Positions 45,600-58,150 of a DNA stretch of 64,000 bases are shown here, piece after piece. The position numbers and the translations under genes are program-made. Origin of the DNA: Sambucus nigra (lineage: Eukaryota > Streptophyta > Magnoliopsida > Dipsacales > Adoxaceae); contig OX422208.1 of the NCBI GenBank assembly GCA_949130495.1, positions 399,116,561 to 399,180,560 on the forward strand, in the 5' to 3' direction. Position 1 is the stretch's first letter. The number at the start of each line of letters is the position of its first letter. Below the pieces are notes generated by a model. The model saw only the letters and a list, made by a program, of their open reading frames with translations. It searched no databases and was not told where the DNA came from.

Positions 45600-46165
45600 T
45601 AATTAATTTAATTAGAGTCGAATTGTAGACTCGGGTTGGATTAAAGTTATAAGTGTGATAATTAATTTAAGTAGAGTCGGATTGTAGACTCGGGTAGGAT
45701 TAAATTAATAAGTGTGATAAATAATTTAATTAGAGTCGGACGATAGACTCAGGGAGGTATTAAATTAATATGTGTTTTAATTAATTTAATTAGAGTCGGA
45801 CCACAGACTCGGATCGGTATTAAATTAATACGTGTGTTAATTAATTTAATTAGAGTCGGACGATAGACTCGGGGAGGTATTAAATTAATATGTGTGTTAA
45901 TTGATTTAATTAGAGTCGGACCACATACTCGGATCGGTATTAAATTAATATATGTGTTAGATAATTTAATTAGAGTCGGACGATAGACTCGGGGAGGTAT
46001 TAAATTAATATGTGTGTTAGTTAATTTAATTAGAGCCGGACCATAGACTCGGGAAAAGTATTATATAAATTGAGGTGTGAGTTAAAAATATTAGAGTCGG
46101 ACCATAAACTCGGGAAGACGATAAATTATTAAGTGAGAAAAATAATTACGTTGAGTCGGGCCACA
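45600..46165 (+). repeat. 60-bp tandem repeats in F LTR1
   Basis: About ten copies of a unit with AATTTAATTAGAGTCGGA, CCACAGACTC or CGATAGACTC, and TATTAAATTAATATGTGT. From 45721 two versions alternate (CGATAGACTCGGGGAGG and CCACAGACTCGGATCGG), giving a 120-bp higher-order period. Each unit holds the dyad GAGTC-N8-GACTC. Confidence 0.92.
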
Positions 46166-47537
46166 GACTCAGGAAATTACAGGTAGTGTACGGGATTTTG
46201 AGTACACGGTAAAGCCGGGGTTTATATTATATATATACGGTGTAGTGATAGTATATATATACGTGTATATATTGTGTGTGATATTAAATATCAGTGACAA
46301 GATATTTATTCAATTTATACATACTCTGATGCTATCAAGGGTGGTTGCGCGATGTGGGTGAATCCCCTAGCTTAAGGAGTAGGGAGAGTATATCCCCAAG
46401 TCATAGCGTCCGGTATATATATGGGTGAGGGATTATATCACTTTTAGGGAAGGAATATGACCGCCTTCACTACGTTTATATTTTGGGCCAAGTTGATGAG
46501 CGATTCCAACTTAGGGAAAATAGGTTTTGTGAGCACACCTAGTGAGATAGCATTTTAGAGGGAATCATCCGGTGAGGGTATACTCGAAGGGATGGATACG
46601 TATGTTATTGTGTGGATATTGTGGTAAAGGTATGTATATAATGGTAATAAATATTATATACGGGTAATAATACAGTGTGTGATGTATTTACATTATACAA
46701 CTGGTGACACGGTTATACGCTACTATTTAAGAGGAATTAATTAAGTTAATTATGAGATAACTTATAATTCAAGAATCATTATACTCGGGTTAGAGTAGTA
46801 TGGCAAGATATGGTTATACTAGGACTAGTTGGACGGGGAAGTAAAACTAGGTGGGGTTAAGGTAACTGGTAGGTTTGCACAATAGTGGAGGGTTGAGAAT
46901 GTCCACAAGGGAGTGCGACACTAACTTAAATATGAAGCGCATTCATGCATTTTAAATTACTGCAGTTAATTCACTTGATAAATATTTTCAAAATATTTTC
47001 GGTTCTAACCCTTGCTATAAAACTATTTTCAAAACCTTTTAGGTGTCCAGCCACAGGCACGCCAGGATTGATATTCTATTCCAGGGACACGAAGCTGCGG
47101 CATATGTGGATGCTAGAAGGAGTTTGGATTAGACGTATCATTCATTCATTCCTAGAGTAGGAATCTTGTATCAGTTTCAGTTTTATTTAGGGAATGTCGC
47201 CCAAAATTTCAGTTCAGTTTCAGACTAGTTTATTTCTGTGTTGGATATTTGTATTGGATTATTTCACTTTGGTGGCCGGTGGTTTATTCGACAAATTGTT
47301 TAATTAAATATTCAGTTGAGTTTTATTCAGTTGTGTGAATGGTTTATATTTATTTTCGCATGTACTATTTTGTGTAATTAAAAAGTTAAAAATGGGCAGC
47401 AGCTTTAGGAATACTTGGTGGTTAGTAAGTTTTAAAAAGTTTTTGGCAGTGATGCTAAGGATGATCCAACTGAGATTCTTGTTTTAATTTGGTATAGGAC
47501 TGATCACCCGGTATTTTATTAGGCGGGGTGTCACAGA

Positions 47538-47549
47538 TGGTATCAGAGC
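47538..47549 (+). other. F primer binding site, unit 1
   Basis: TGGTATCAGAGC two bases after the LTR end. It is an exact match to the 3' end complement of initiator Met tRNA (12 bases). Confidence 0.92.
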
Positions 47550-49548
47550 ATCAGGTTCTAGTGTCCTTAGGATATTTGGGGCTTTTCAAGTTTCGACTTA
47601 GCAATCTTTGATATAGAGCCCTATTATAGGATTGCCGTATTCTCATACGTATGCGCATATACGTTCTTCTGCAAAATTTATATTTGAGAGTGAATTCATA
47701 CAAATTCGATTCTCATTCTAGATGATGACCAAGAGATGAGACGAGGGAGGCTCTTCAGGAGCAAGAGTTACCGCAGCAACTGCCAGAGATGATTTTGGCA
47801 GCACAGGTAACGAAACTAGTGTCGTAGGCGATTGTAATGACAGTGGACACAATGGCAGGGTATTTTCTATGGGGTCGGCCACAAGTGTTAGTGGCGTCGG
47901 ATGTTCAGACTCACTCGGAGTCGTCGGGGTGGAAATAAGAAAGAGAGGTTATTTTTAGTGGGAACCCACCAGAGTTACGAGGGGGTTCAGATGTAGTGCT
48001 AGAGAGTCAAGGAAGAGAGATATTCGGCGTCACCTACGCGTGTGAGATTGCGATGAGGTGCGGAAGCAAATGCTAACCACTTTTAGTTTAGTGGGAGCAG
48101 CGCTACAGTGGTGGGAATTGATCACCACAATGAGGAAAGGGACACACTAGCAATTGCAGAATTTTGTTTGCAGTTCGATCGCAAGTATTTTCCTCCAGCG
48201 GTTGAGACCGAAACGAGGAAAAAATTTTGTGAGGTGACTCCAGGGGACCGTTAAGTGGCCGATTACGAGGAAGAATCCACTCGTTGGAAAAATTTTGTAC
48301 TGGATGAGGTAAGCGAGGAAAGGAGAAAGAAAGTAAGGTTTATGGATGGGTTAGCCTGGAGAATCAGACAATAATTAATTGGTAAATACGCATTAGTAGG
48401 TTATACTGATGTCGTTAACGCAGCACTTCCGCACTGTCGGGAATATCGCTTCCACGCGAAAGAAAGCGGTACGGGAGTGAGAACTAGCCAGTCGGATAAG
48501 GCAGGAGGGAACAATACCAGTGGGGTATCCCAGCAGAAGACTGGGGGAGATGAGGGGTCGGATTTCCGGCAAGGAAATCAAGTCAAACGATTTAGAACTA
48601 GAGGCTATCGGCAGGATGGCCAAGAATTTCAACAAGGTCGGCATGGAAGGGACCAGTGATAAGGTGAATGTATTAGAAGGTGTTTCGTTTGTGAGGAAAG
48701 CGAGACACATGAAGAGATATTTCCTTAAGCGAGGCAGGGGTCAACTACAGGACGGGGTCCTGGATGTACTCCCACTAAATTAAGTCATGGGTGCATTCGG
48801 GCAGGGAGAAGCTGCTCCGGAACTCGAGAACCAGCCGTTGCAGCTGGAGTATAGAGGTAATTATTTTTACCCTAAGGGCATGGGGTATATTTTTGGGTGA
48901 CAAGGAGGATTTCACAGTATAAGACTTATTTTTCACTAGAGTTCGCGGGTGAGTCGAATTTAGTGGGTGCGTTGGCGATAGCAGCCATTGTATGTGGATA
49001 AATTTTCATGGGGTAGCGAAATTCTTTGGTGATACCCACGAGAGAGTAGAGGTGTACACCGAGAGAAGGTTCGAATTATGCGAGGAATTACTACTTTCGA
49101 GAATTATGGGATTAAGGTTGATAATAATTTTCAAAATATCGACTGGATAGCGATAGGATTTGAACTATGGTGGATAGTGGTGTAAAATTTTGGTGTTCGC
49201 GACACCAGGGTATGGTTGGTACTAGGTATCACCGAAGAGGGCGTATAGCCTATATATATGTTGTATTGCGTGGTGCGATAGCACATAGTGGGGGTTTCTG
49301 TTCTCACATTTTATCCCGGTAAGTGGGGATGTTTACTGAAGTGAATCAGGGTGGGTAGATTTATTTTCGAGCAAAGAGAGATCGCTCGGAGTTTATTTTA
49401 CGCAAGGACTAGTGATAGTAAGGGTGCGTTATTTTATGTTGTCTTTGGCAGCATGAGGGTAAGCGTATATACTTTGTGTTGAGAGATCGGTAATTTATGG
49501 GGAGACGTTTGGACGTTAACACGTGGGTTGGGTACCCAGATAGTAAAA

Positions 49549-49552
<4 letters not shown>

Positions 49553-49637
<85 letters not shown>
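49553..49637 (+). repeat. (TA)n(TG)n microsatellite in F internal region 1
   Basis: About 35 TA units then about 8 TG units. The same place in internal region 2 (55583-55608) has only ATGTATAAATATATGTGTGTGTG, so the expansion is unit-specific. Confidence 0.95.
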
Positions 49638-49916
49638 ATATGACTACAGGTTCGAAGTTATATTATGGGTTACGACTAGCATAGTCGGATAACTTTCGTG
49701 GGGTAGAGCGTGGGGATAGGGTGTATGGGCACCCAGGTTAATTAAGACAAATTTTGTGCGGTTAAGCACGGGTACAGGGCGTATGGGCGCCCTGGTTAAT
49801 TTAAATGCATACTTGTGTAACGTATGGTTAGAAGCGGATGGGATAGATATAGCGAGCTTAGAGGCACATGACTAGAGAGTAATATGCGAAGCCTGAGACA
49901 TTACGGTCATCTTAAT

Positions 49917-49955
49917 TTCGAGGACGAAATTCCTTTGTAAGGGGGGGGGGGAGCA
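49917..49955 (+). other. F polypurine tract, unit 1
   Basis: AATTTCGAGGACGAAATTCC, then TTTGTAA, G11 and AGCA directly before LTR2. This is the plus-strand primer site for second-strand synthesis. The counterpart in unit 2 is at 55886-55921 with G7. Confidence 0.88.
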
Positions 49956-50980
49956 TGTAACACCCCGTAATTTTGAGGATTTAATATTTAATTACTTTTG
50001 GGAGTTATAAAAATATTTAAATTGGAGAAACTTAAATTCAAGAATTGGAGAATTTATTTGAATGAGCCGAATTATTTATAATTGGCGACTTTTAAGTTTA
50101 ATAGTTCGAAATCTCGTGTGTCGCATTTTGAGGTCATAAATTGGAAATGACAAAAAGTATTTCGGATGACAATTCTGAGTGCGCGGTTGCGTCCGAATGG
50201 GTCGAGATAGTCAGAAAAGAGTATCCGGGGGTAGTAATTGGGTCTCGGGGTATTTTTGGACATAGCCGGGCCCACACGGGGTGAGTTGGGCCTTTTTAAT
50301 TAGGCCCACATGGCCAAAAACGGGATTTAGTGTTTTTAACCTAATTGAGAGGTTAGGAAACGACAGTAAACACAACTCTAAGCCTAGGGATTAAGAGGAA
50401 AATTGGGGGAAAGCAAATCAAAAGCAATTAGGAGTCTTTTGGAGCCAAATTAAGGGATTAATTTGGGGTGTTCTTCGTCAACCAATCTCTACACCAACGG
50501 AATCAGACCCTACGAACGATTTCAGGCAAGTGGTTAACTTGCTGTAATGATTAAATTGTGATATCCAATTCATATTATGGTGATGTGTAAAAGTGAATCT
50601 ATTCTCGAGTGGGTTTCCGGGGAGAAAATGGGTCTTTGATTTCGAAATCGTGATGTGAGTATTGATGAATCAAATTGATATTATAGTGTTATTCTACGTT
50701 TTTAGAATGCAAACTATAGCAGGAATCCATGTTTGATATGAACTATGTGGACTGTGGAACAAATCGTGAATGAATAATGGAATTTAGCCGGAGAACCCAT
50801 TTTAAACATAGTGTGATATCATATGAATCGAGAATGCTAAAACAGTTAGAGATGATTAAGACTTGTTTTGGGGATGATTGATTGGTTAAAAATAATCATT
50901 TAAGGTTGGAAATTTGAGATGTAAAACCTTAGAAATTCGGTTATGGCTGAAACAGCAAGCTGTAGAAGACAACCACCTGC

Positions 50981-51060
50981 TCGATCAATCGATCGACCCA
51001 GGGGGATCGATCGGTTGACGGTCCCAGGAATTTGACAGTTCAGCCAGTTTGTTTATAAAG
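50981..51060 (+). promoter_or_regulatory. F LTR2 hairpin and TATA box
   Basis: Left arm TCGATCAATCGATCGACCC; right arm GGGGGATCGATCGGTTGAC. A G to A change in the left arm is matched by a C to T change opposite it in the right arm, and a second right-arm change gives a T:G wobble. TATAAAG lies 36 bp downstream. Confidence 0.5.
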
Positions 51061-51604
51061 GGGATTTTATTTATGATTTAATCCCTTACTTTTATTTGGT
51101 GATAAATTTATATGGTACACATATTTCCTTAACAAGTATAGGGTGATATAATTAGGTTGAGGAGGGTATGATCGGTAGGTCATGAGATGAACGGATTTGG
51201 AGAAATAATTCATAATTATTGATATTGGGCCGAGGAATAATATTCGAGTATTGTAGTTGGGTGACACTACTTTATTAAAGGAATTTAGGTGAAATATTTA
51301 CTTATGGACCAAGTGGGCGAGTCCAGATATGTTAGTAATTATAGGTGAATATAATTGGGGAATTTATGGAGATGAATGTGTGACACATTGTGGGTGAAAA
51401 TGTGGGATTAAAATTATGAGATGTAAAACTGGACCAAGTGAGCGAGTCCGGGTATGTTGGTTAAGTGACACCAAGGTATCTAATTAATTATTGAGAGAGA
51501 GTAATTAATTTGGAGTCGGAATATAGACGCGGGAAATATTAAGGTATGGGCCAAATGAGCGAGCCCGGGGATAATGGTTGGGTGACATCAAGTTATTAAA
51601 TTTA

Positions 51605-52165
51605 TAAGTGTGATAATTAATTAAATTAGAGTCGTATTGTAGACTCGGGTAGGATTAAATTTATAAGTGTGATAATTAATTTAATTAGAGTCGGATTGTA
51701 GACTCGGGTAGGATTAAATTAATAAGTGTCATAAATAATTTAATTAGAGTCGGACGATAGACTCAGGGAAGTATTAAATTAATATGTGTTAATTAATTTA
51801 ATTAGAGTCGGACCACAGACTAGGATCGGTATTAAATTAATATATGTGTTAATTAATTTAATTAGAGTCGAACGAAAGACTCGAAGAGGTATTAAATTAA
51901 TATGTGTGTTAATTAATTTAATTAGATTCGGACCATAGACTCGGATCGATATTAAATTAATATATGTGCTAGATAATTTATTTAGAGTCGGACGATAGAC
52001 TCGGGGAGGTATTAAATTAATATGTGTGTTAGTTAATTTAATTAGAGTCGGACCATAGACTCGGGGAAAGTATTATATAAATTGAGGTGTGAGTTAAAAA
52101 TATTAGAGTCGGACCATAGACTCGGGAAGACGATAAATTATTAAGTGAGAAAATTAATTACGTTG
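51605..52165 (+). repeat. 60-bp tandem repeats in F LTR2
   Basis: Same alternation of GGACGATAGACTC and GGACCACAGACTC units as in LTR1, with private changes (e.g. GATTCGGACC at 51927 and GACTAGGATCGG at 51819). Confidence 0.92.
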
Positions 52166-53554
52166 AGTCGGGCTGCAGACTCAGGAAATTACAAGTAGTG
52201 TACGGGATTTTGAGTATACGATAAAGCCGGCGTTTATATTATATATATATACGGTGTAGTGATAGTATATATAGACGTGTATATATTGTGTGTGATATTA
52301 AATATAAGTGACTAGATATTTATTCAATTTATATATACTCTAATGCTATCAAAGGAGGTTGCGCGATATGGGTGAATCCCCTAGCTTGAGGAGTAGGGCG
52401 AGTATATCCTCAGGTCATAGTGTCCGGTATATATATGGGTGAGGGATTATCTCATTTTCAGGGAAGGAATATGACCGCGCGCCTCCGCTACGTTTATATT
52501 TTGGGCCAAGTTGGTGAGCGATTCCAACTTTGGGAAAACTAGGTTTTGTGAGCACACCTAGTGAGATAGCATTTTAGAGGGAATCATCTGGCGAGGGTAT
52601 ACTCGAAGGGCTGGATACGTATGTTATATGTGTGGATATTGTGGTAAAGGTATGTATATAATGATAATAAATATTATATACGGGTAATAATACAGTGTAT
52701 GATGTATTTACATTATATAACTGGTGACACGGTTATATGCTACTATTTAAGAGGAATTCTTTAAGTTAATTATGAGATAACTTATAATTCAAGAATCATT
52801 ATACTCGGGTTAGAGTAGTATGGCAAGGGATGGTTATACTAGGACTAGTTGGACGGGATAGTACAACTAGGTGGGGTTAAGTTAACCGGTAGGTGTGCAC
52901 AATAGTGGAGGAGTGAGAATGTCCACAAGGGAGTGCGACACTAACTTAAATATGAAGCGCATTCATGCATTTTAAATTACTGCAGTTAATTCACTTCCTA
53001 AATATTTTAAAAATGTTTTGGGTTCTAACCCTTGCTATAAAACAATTTTCAAAACCTTTTAGGTGTCCGGCCACAGGGACGCCAGGATTGAGATTCTATT
53101 CTAGGGACATGGAGCTGCGGCATATGTGGATGCTAGCAGGAGTTTGGATTAGACGTATCATTCATTCATTCCTAGAGTAGGAATCTTGTATCAGTTTCAG
53201 TTTTATTTAAGCATGTCGCCCAGAGTTTCAGCTCAGTTTGAGACTTGTTTATTTCTGTGTTGGATATTTGTATTGGATTATTTCACTTTGGTGGCCGGTG
53301 GTTTATTCGACAAATTATTTAATTAATTATTCAGTTGAGTTTTATTCAGTTGCGTGAATGGTTTATATTTATTTTCGCATGTACTATTTTGTGTAATTAA
53401 AAAGTTAAAAATTGGCACCAGCTTTAGGAATACTAGGTGGTTAGTAAGTTTTAAAAAGTTTTCGACAGTGATGCTAAGGATGATCCAACTGAGATTCCTA
53501 TTTTAATTTGGTATAGGACTGATCACCCGGTATTTTATTAGGCGAGGTGTCACA

Positions 53555-55921
53555 GATGGTATAAGAGCGTCTGGTTCTAGTGTCTTTAGGATCTGTGTGG
53601 CTTTTCACGTTTCAGCTTATCAATCTTTGATATAGAGCCCTATTATAGGATTGTTGTATTCTCATACGTATGCGCATATACGTTCTTCTGCAAAATTTAT
53701 ATTTGAGAGTGAACTCATAGAAATTCGATTCTCATTCCGGATGACACCCATGAGATGCGACAAGGGAGGCTCTTCAGGAGCAAGAGTTATCGCAGGAACT
53801 GCCAGAGATGATTTTGGCAGCACAGGTAACGAAACTAGTGGCGCAGGCGGTTGGAACGTTGGTGGTCGCAAAGACAGGGTACTTTCCACGGGATCAGCCA
53901 CAAGTGTTAGTGACGCCGGATGTTCAGACTCACTCGGAGTCGTCGGGGTGGAAATAAGAAAGAGAGGTTATTTTTAGCGGGAACCCACCAGAGTTACGAG
54001 GGGGTTCAGATGTAGTGCTAGCGAGTCAAGGAAGAGAGATATCCGGCATCACCTACGCATGGGAGATTGTGATGAGGTGCGGAAGCAAATGCTAACCACT
54101 TTTAGTTTAGTGGGAGCAGCGCTACAGTGGTGGGAGTCGATCACCACAGTGAGGAAAGGGACACACTAGCTATTGCAGAATTTTGTTTGCAGTTCGACCG
54201 CAAGTATTTTCCTCCAGCGGTTGAGACCGAAACGAGGAGAAAATTTTGTGAGGTGACTCTAGGGGACCGTTAAGTGGTCGATTACGAGGAAGAATCCACT
54301 CGTTGGAAAAATTTTGTACTGGATGAGGTAAGCGAGGAAAGGAGAAAGAAAGCAAGGTTTATTGATGGGTTAGTCTGGAGAATCAGACAACAATTAATTG
54401 TTAAATACGCATTAGTAGCTTATATTGATGTCGTTAACGCAGCACTCCGGCACTGTCGGGAATATCGTTTCCACGCGAAAGGAAGCGGGAGGGGAGTGAG
54501 AACTAGCCAGTTGGATAAGGCAGGAGGGAACAATACCAGTGGGGTATCCCAGCAGCAGACTGGGGGAGATCAGGGGTAGGATTTTCGGCAGGGAAATCAT
54601 GCCAAACTATTTAGAACTGCAGGCTATTGGCAGGATGGCTAGGAATTTCAACAAGGTCAGCATGGAAGGGACCAGTGGCAATGTGAATGTATTAGAAGGT
54701 GTTTTGTTTGTGAGGAAAGCGAGACACATGAAGATATATTTCCTTGAACGAGGCAGGGGTCAACTACAGGATGAGGTCCTGGATGTACTCCCACTAAAGC
54801 AAGTCATGGGTGCATTCGGGCAGGGAGAAGCTGCTCCTGAACCCGAGAACCAACCGTTGCAGCTGGAGTATAGAGGTAATTATTTTTACCCTGAGGGCAT
54901 GGGGTATATTTTCGAGTGACAAGGAGGATGTCACAGTATAAGACTTATTTTTCACTAGAGTTCGCGGGTGAGTCGAATTTAGTGGGTGCGTTGACGGTAG
55001 CAGCCATAGTATGTGGATAAATTTTCGTGGGATAGCGAAATTATTTTGTGATATCCACGAGAGAGTGGAGGTGTACACCGTGAGAAGGTTCAAATTATGC
55101 GAGGAATTACTACTTTCGAGAATTATGGGAGTAGGGTTGATAATAATTTCCAAAATATCGATTGGATAGCGATGGGATATGAACTATGGTGGATAGTGGT
55201 GTAAAATTTTGGTGTTCGCGACACCAGGGTATGGTTGGTACTAGGTATCACCGAAGAGGGCATATAGCATATATATATGTGGATATATATGTTGTATTTC
55301 ATCGTGTGATAGCACATAGTGAGGGTTTGTGTTCTCACATTTTATCCCGATAAGTGGGGATGTTTACTGAAGTGAATCAGGGTGGGTAGATTTATTTTTG
55401 AGCAAAGATAGATAGCTCGGAGTTTATTTTACGCAAGGACTAGTGATAGTAAGGGCGCGGTATTTTATGTTGTCTTTGGTAGAATGAGGGTAAGCCTATA
55501 TACTTTGTGTTGAGATACAGGTAATTTATGGGGGAGACGTTTGGACGTTAACACATGGGTTGGGTACCCGGACAGTAAAAATATGTATAAATATATGTGT
55601 GTGTGTGATATGACTACGGGTTCGAAGTTATATTACGGGTTATGACAAGCATAATCGGGTAACTTTAATGCGATAGAGCGTGGGGATAGGGTGTATGGGC
55701 ACCCGGGTTAATTAAGACAAATTTTGTGCTGTTAACCACGGGTACAGGGCGTATGGGCGCCCTGGTTAGTTTAAATGCATACTTGTGTAACGTACGGTTA
55801 GAAGCGGATGGGATAGATATAGCGAGCTTAGAGGCACATGACTAGAGAGTAATATGCGAAGCTTGGGACATTACGACCATCTTAATTTCGAGGATGAAAT
55901 TCCTTTATAAGGGGGGGAGTA
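53555..55921 (+). pseudogene. F internal region 2: decayed gag
   Basis: Collinear with internal region 1. The PBS is one base off (TGGTATAAGAGC at 53557). The best open piece, 54274-54579, reads MVDYEEESTRWKNFVLDEVS, then RFIDGLVWRIRQQLIVKYAL and DVVNAALRHCREYRFHAKGS, the gag core. 54539-54919 is open in a second frame and ends NYFYPEGMGYIFE. Gag frame changes occur at the same places as in unit 1, so much of the decay predates the duplication. No pol was found. Confidence 0.78.
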
Positions 55922-56947
55922 TGTAACACCCTGTAATTTTGAGGATTTAATATTTAATTATTTTTGTGAGTTATAAAAATATTTAAATTGGATAAACATA
56001 AATTCAAGAGTTGGAGAATTTATTTGAATGAGCCGAATTATTTATAATTGGTGACATTTAAGTTTAATGGTTCGAAATCACGTGTGTCGCATTTTGAGGT
56101 CATAAATTGGAAATGACAAAAAGTATTTCAGATGACAATTTCGAGTACGCGGTTTCATTCGGATGGGTCGAGATAGTCAGAAAAGAGTATCCGGGGGTAG
56201 TAATCGGGTCTCGGGGTATTTTTAGGCATAGCCGGGCCCACACGGGGTGAGTTGGGCTTTTTCAATTAGGCCCACATGGCCAAAAACGGGATTTAGTGTT
56301 TTTAACCTAATTGAGAGATTAGGGAACGACAGTCAACACAACTCTAAGACTAGGGCTTAAGACGTAAATTGGGGGAAAGTAAATCAAGAGTAATTGGGAG
56401 TCTTTTGGATCCAAATTAAGGGATTAATTTGGGGTGTTCTTCGTCAACCAATCTCTACACCAACGGAATCAGACCCTGCGAACGATTTCAGGCAAGTGGT
56501 TAACTTGCTGTAATGATTAAATTGTGATATCCAATTCATATTATGGTGATGTGTAAAACTGAATCTATTCTCGGGTGGGTTTTCGGGGAGAAAATGGGTC
56601 TTTGATTTGGAAATCGTGATGTGAGTCCTGATGAATCAAATTGATATTATAGTGTTATTCTAGGTTGTTAGAATGCAAACTATAGCAGGAATCCATGTTT
56701 GGTATGAACTATGTGGACTGTGGAACAAATCGTGAATGAACAATGGAAATTAACCAGAGAAACCCATTTTAAACATAGTGTGATATCGTATGAATCGAGA
56801 ATTCTAAAACAGTTAGAGATGATTAAGACTTGTTTTGGGGATGATTGATTGGTTAAAAATAATCATTTAAGGTTGGAAATTTGAGATATAAACCCTTGAA
56901 AATTCGGTTATGGCTGAAACAGCAAGCTGGAGAAGACAACCACTTGC

Positions 56948-57027
56948 TCGATCGATCGATCGACCCAGGGGGATCGATCGATCGACGGTCCCAGGAATTT
57001 GACTGTTCGACCAGTTTGTTTATAAAG
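56948..57027 (+). promoter_or_regulatory. F LTR3 hairpin and TATA box
   Basis: Arms TCGATCGATCGATCGACCC and GGGGGATCGATCGATCGAC are identical to those of LTR1; TATAAAG lies at 57021-57027. Confidence 0.5.
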
Positions 57028-57559
57028 GGGATTTTATTTAAGATTTAATCCCTTACTTTTATTTGGTGATAAATTTATATGGCACACATATTTCCTTACA
57101 ATTATAGGGTGATATAATTGGGTTTAGGAGGGTATGAACGGTAGGTCATGAGATGAACGAATTTGGAGAAATAATTCATAATTATTGATATTAGGCCGAG
57201 GAATAATATTCGAGTATTGTAGTTGGGTGACACTACTTTATTAAATGAATTAGGGTGAAATATTTAATTGTGGACCAAGTGGACGAGTCCAGATATGTTG
57301 GTAATTATAGGTAAATATAATTGAGAAATTTATGGAGATGAATGTGTGACACATTGTGGGCGAAAATGTGGGATTAAAATTGTGAGATGTGAAAATGGAC
57401 CAAGTGAGCGAGTCCGGGTATGTTGGTTAAGTGACACCAAGGTATCTAATTAATTATTGAGAGAGAGTAATTAATTTGGAGTCGGAATATAGACTCGGGA
57501 AATATTAAGGTATGGGCCAAATAAGCGAGTTCGGGGATAATGGTTGGGTGACATCAAGT

Positions 57560-58150
57560 TATTAAATTTATAAGCTTGATAATTAATTTAATTAGAGTCG
57601 GATTGTAGACTCGGGTAGGATTAAATTTATAAGTGTGATAATTAATTTAATTAGAGTTGGATTGTAGACTCGAGTAGGATTAAATTAATAAGTGTGATAA
57701 ATAATTTAATTAGAGTCGGACGATAGGCTCGGGGAGGTATTAAATTAATATGTGTGTTAATTAATTTATTTAGAGTCGGACCACAGACTCGGATCGGTAT
57801 TAAATTAATATGTGTGTTAATTAATTTAATTAAAGTCGGACGATAGACTCAGGGAGGTATTAAATTAATATGTGTGTTATTTAATTTAATTAGAGTCGGA
57901 CCACAGACTCGGATCGGTATTAAATTAATATGTGTGTTAGATAATTTAATTAGAGTCGGACGATAGACTCGGGAAGGTATTAAATTAATATGTGTGTTAG
58001 TTAATTTAATTAGAGTCGGATCATAGACTCGGAGAACGTATTATATAAATTGAGGTGTGAGTTAAAAATATTAGAGTCGGACCATAGACTCGGGAAGACG
58101 ATAAATTATTAAGTGAAAAAATTAATTACGTTGAGTCGGCCCACAGACTC
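57560..58150 (+). repeat. 60-bp tandem repeats in F LTR3
   Basis: Ten or so units in the same A-B-A-B order as LTR1 and LTR2, so the 120-bp periodicity arose before the LTRs separated. Confidence 0.92.

Larger units (their letters stand above)
43942..47535 (+). repeat. F LTR1 (3594 bp)
   Basis: TGTAACACCCCGTAATTTTG to GGCGGGGTGTCACA. It contains the ATCGATCG hairpin (44968-45006), TATAAAA (45040-45046), the 60-bp repeat array (45600-46165) and a 71-codon ORF (46945-47160) whose position is kept in all three LTRs. Confidence 0.92.
47536..49955 (+). pseudogene. F internal region 1: decayed gag
   Basis: Pieces of a chromovirus-type gag can be read across frames: QQLPEMILAAQVTKLV (47770-47820), TTFSLVGAALQWWE (48080-48115), a degraded FxxKYFP block, KVRFMDGLAWRIRQ, KYALVGYTDVVNAALPHCRE (48385-48440) and a Q/G/R-rich tail (48480-48660). 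The zinc knuckle is reduced to CFVCEES followed by a frameshift (48688). Beyond 48900 there is no recognisable protease, RT or integrase. The minus-strand ORF at 48393-48710 is a shadow. The region ends with AATTTCGAGGACGAAATTC and a G11 run. Confidence 0.78.
49956..53554 (+). repeat. F LTR2 (3599 bp), shared by both units
   Basis: Same ends as LTR1 (TGTAACACCCCG to GAGGTGTCACA). It is the 3' LTR of unit 1 and the 5' LTR of unit 2. Its hairpin (50981-51018) carries changes in both arms; TATAAAG is at 51054; 60-bp repeats are at 51605-52165. ORF 52965-53180 corresponds to that in LTR1. Confidence 0.92.

Noticed and set aside
54794..55338. Minus-strand ORFs at 54794-55153 and 55123-55338
   Set aside because: Antisense to the 3' internal region of F unit 2; no counterpart ORF is kept in unit 1.
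45600..58150. CRISPR array in the 60-bp repeats
   Set aside because: The repeats are contiguous without unique spacers, lie inside LTRs and occur in a plant retroelement.
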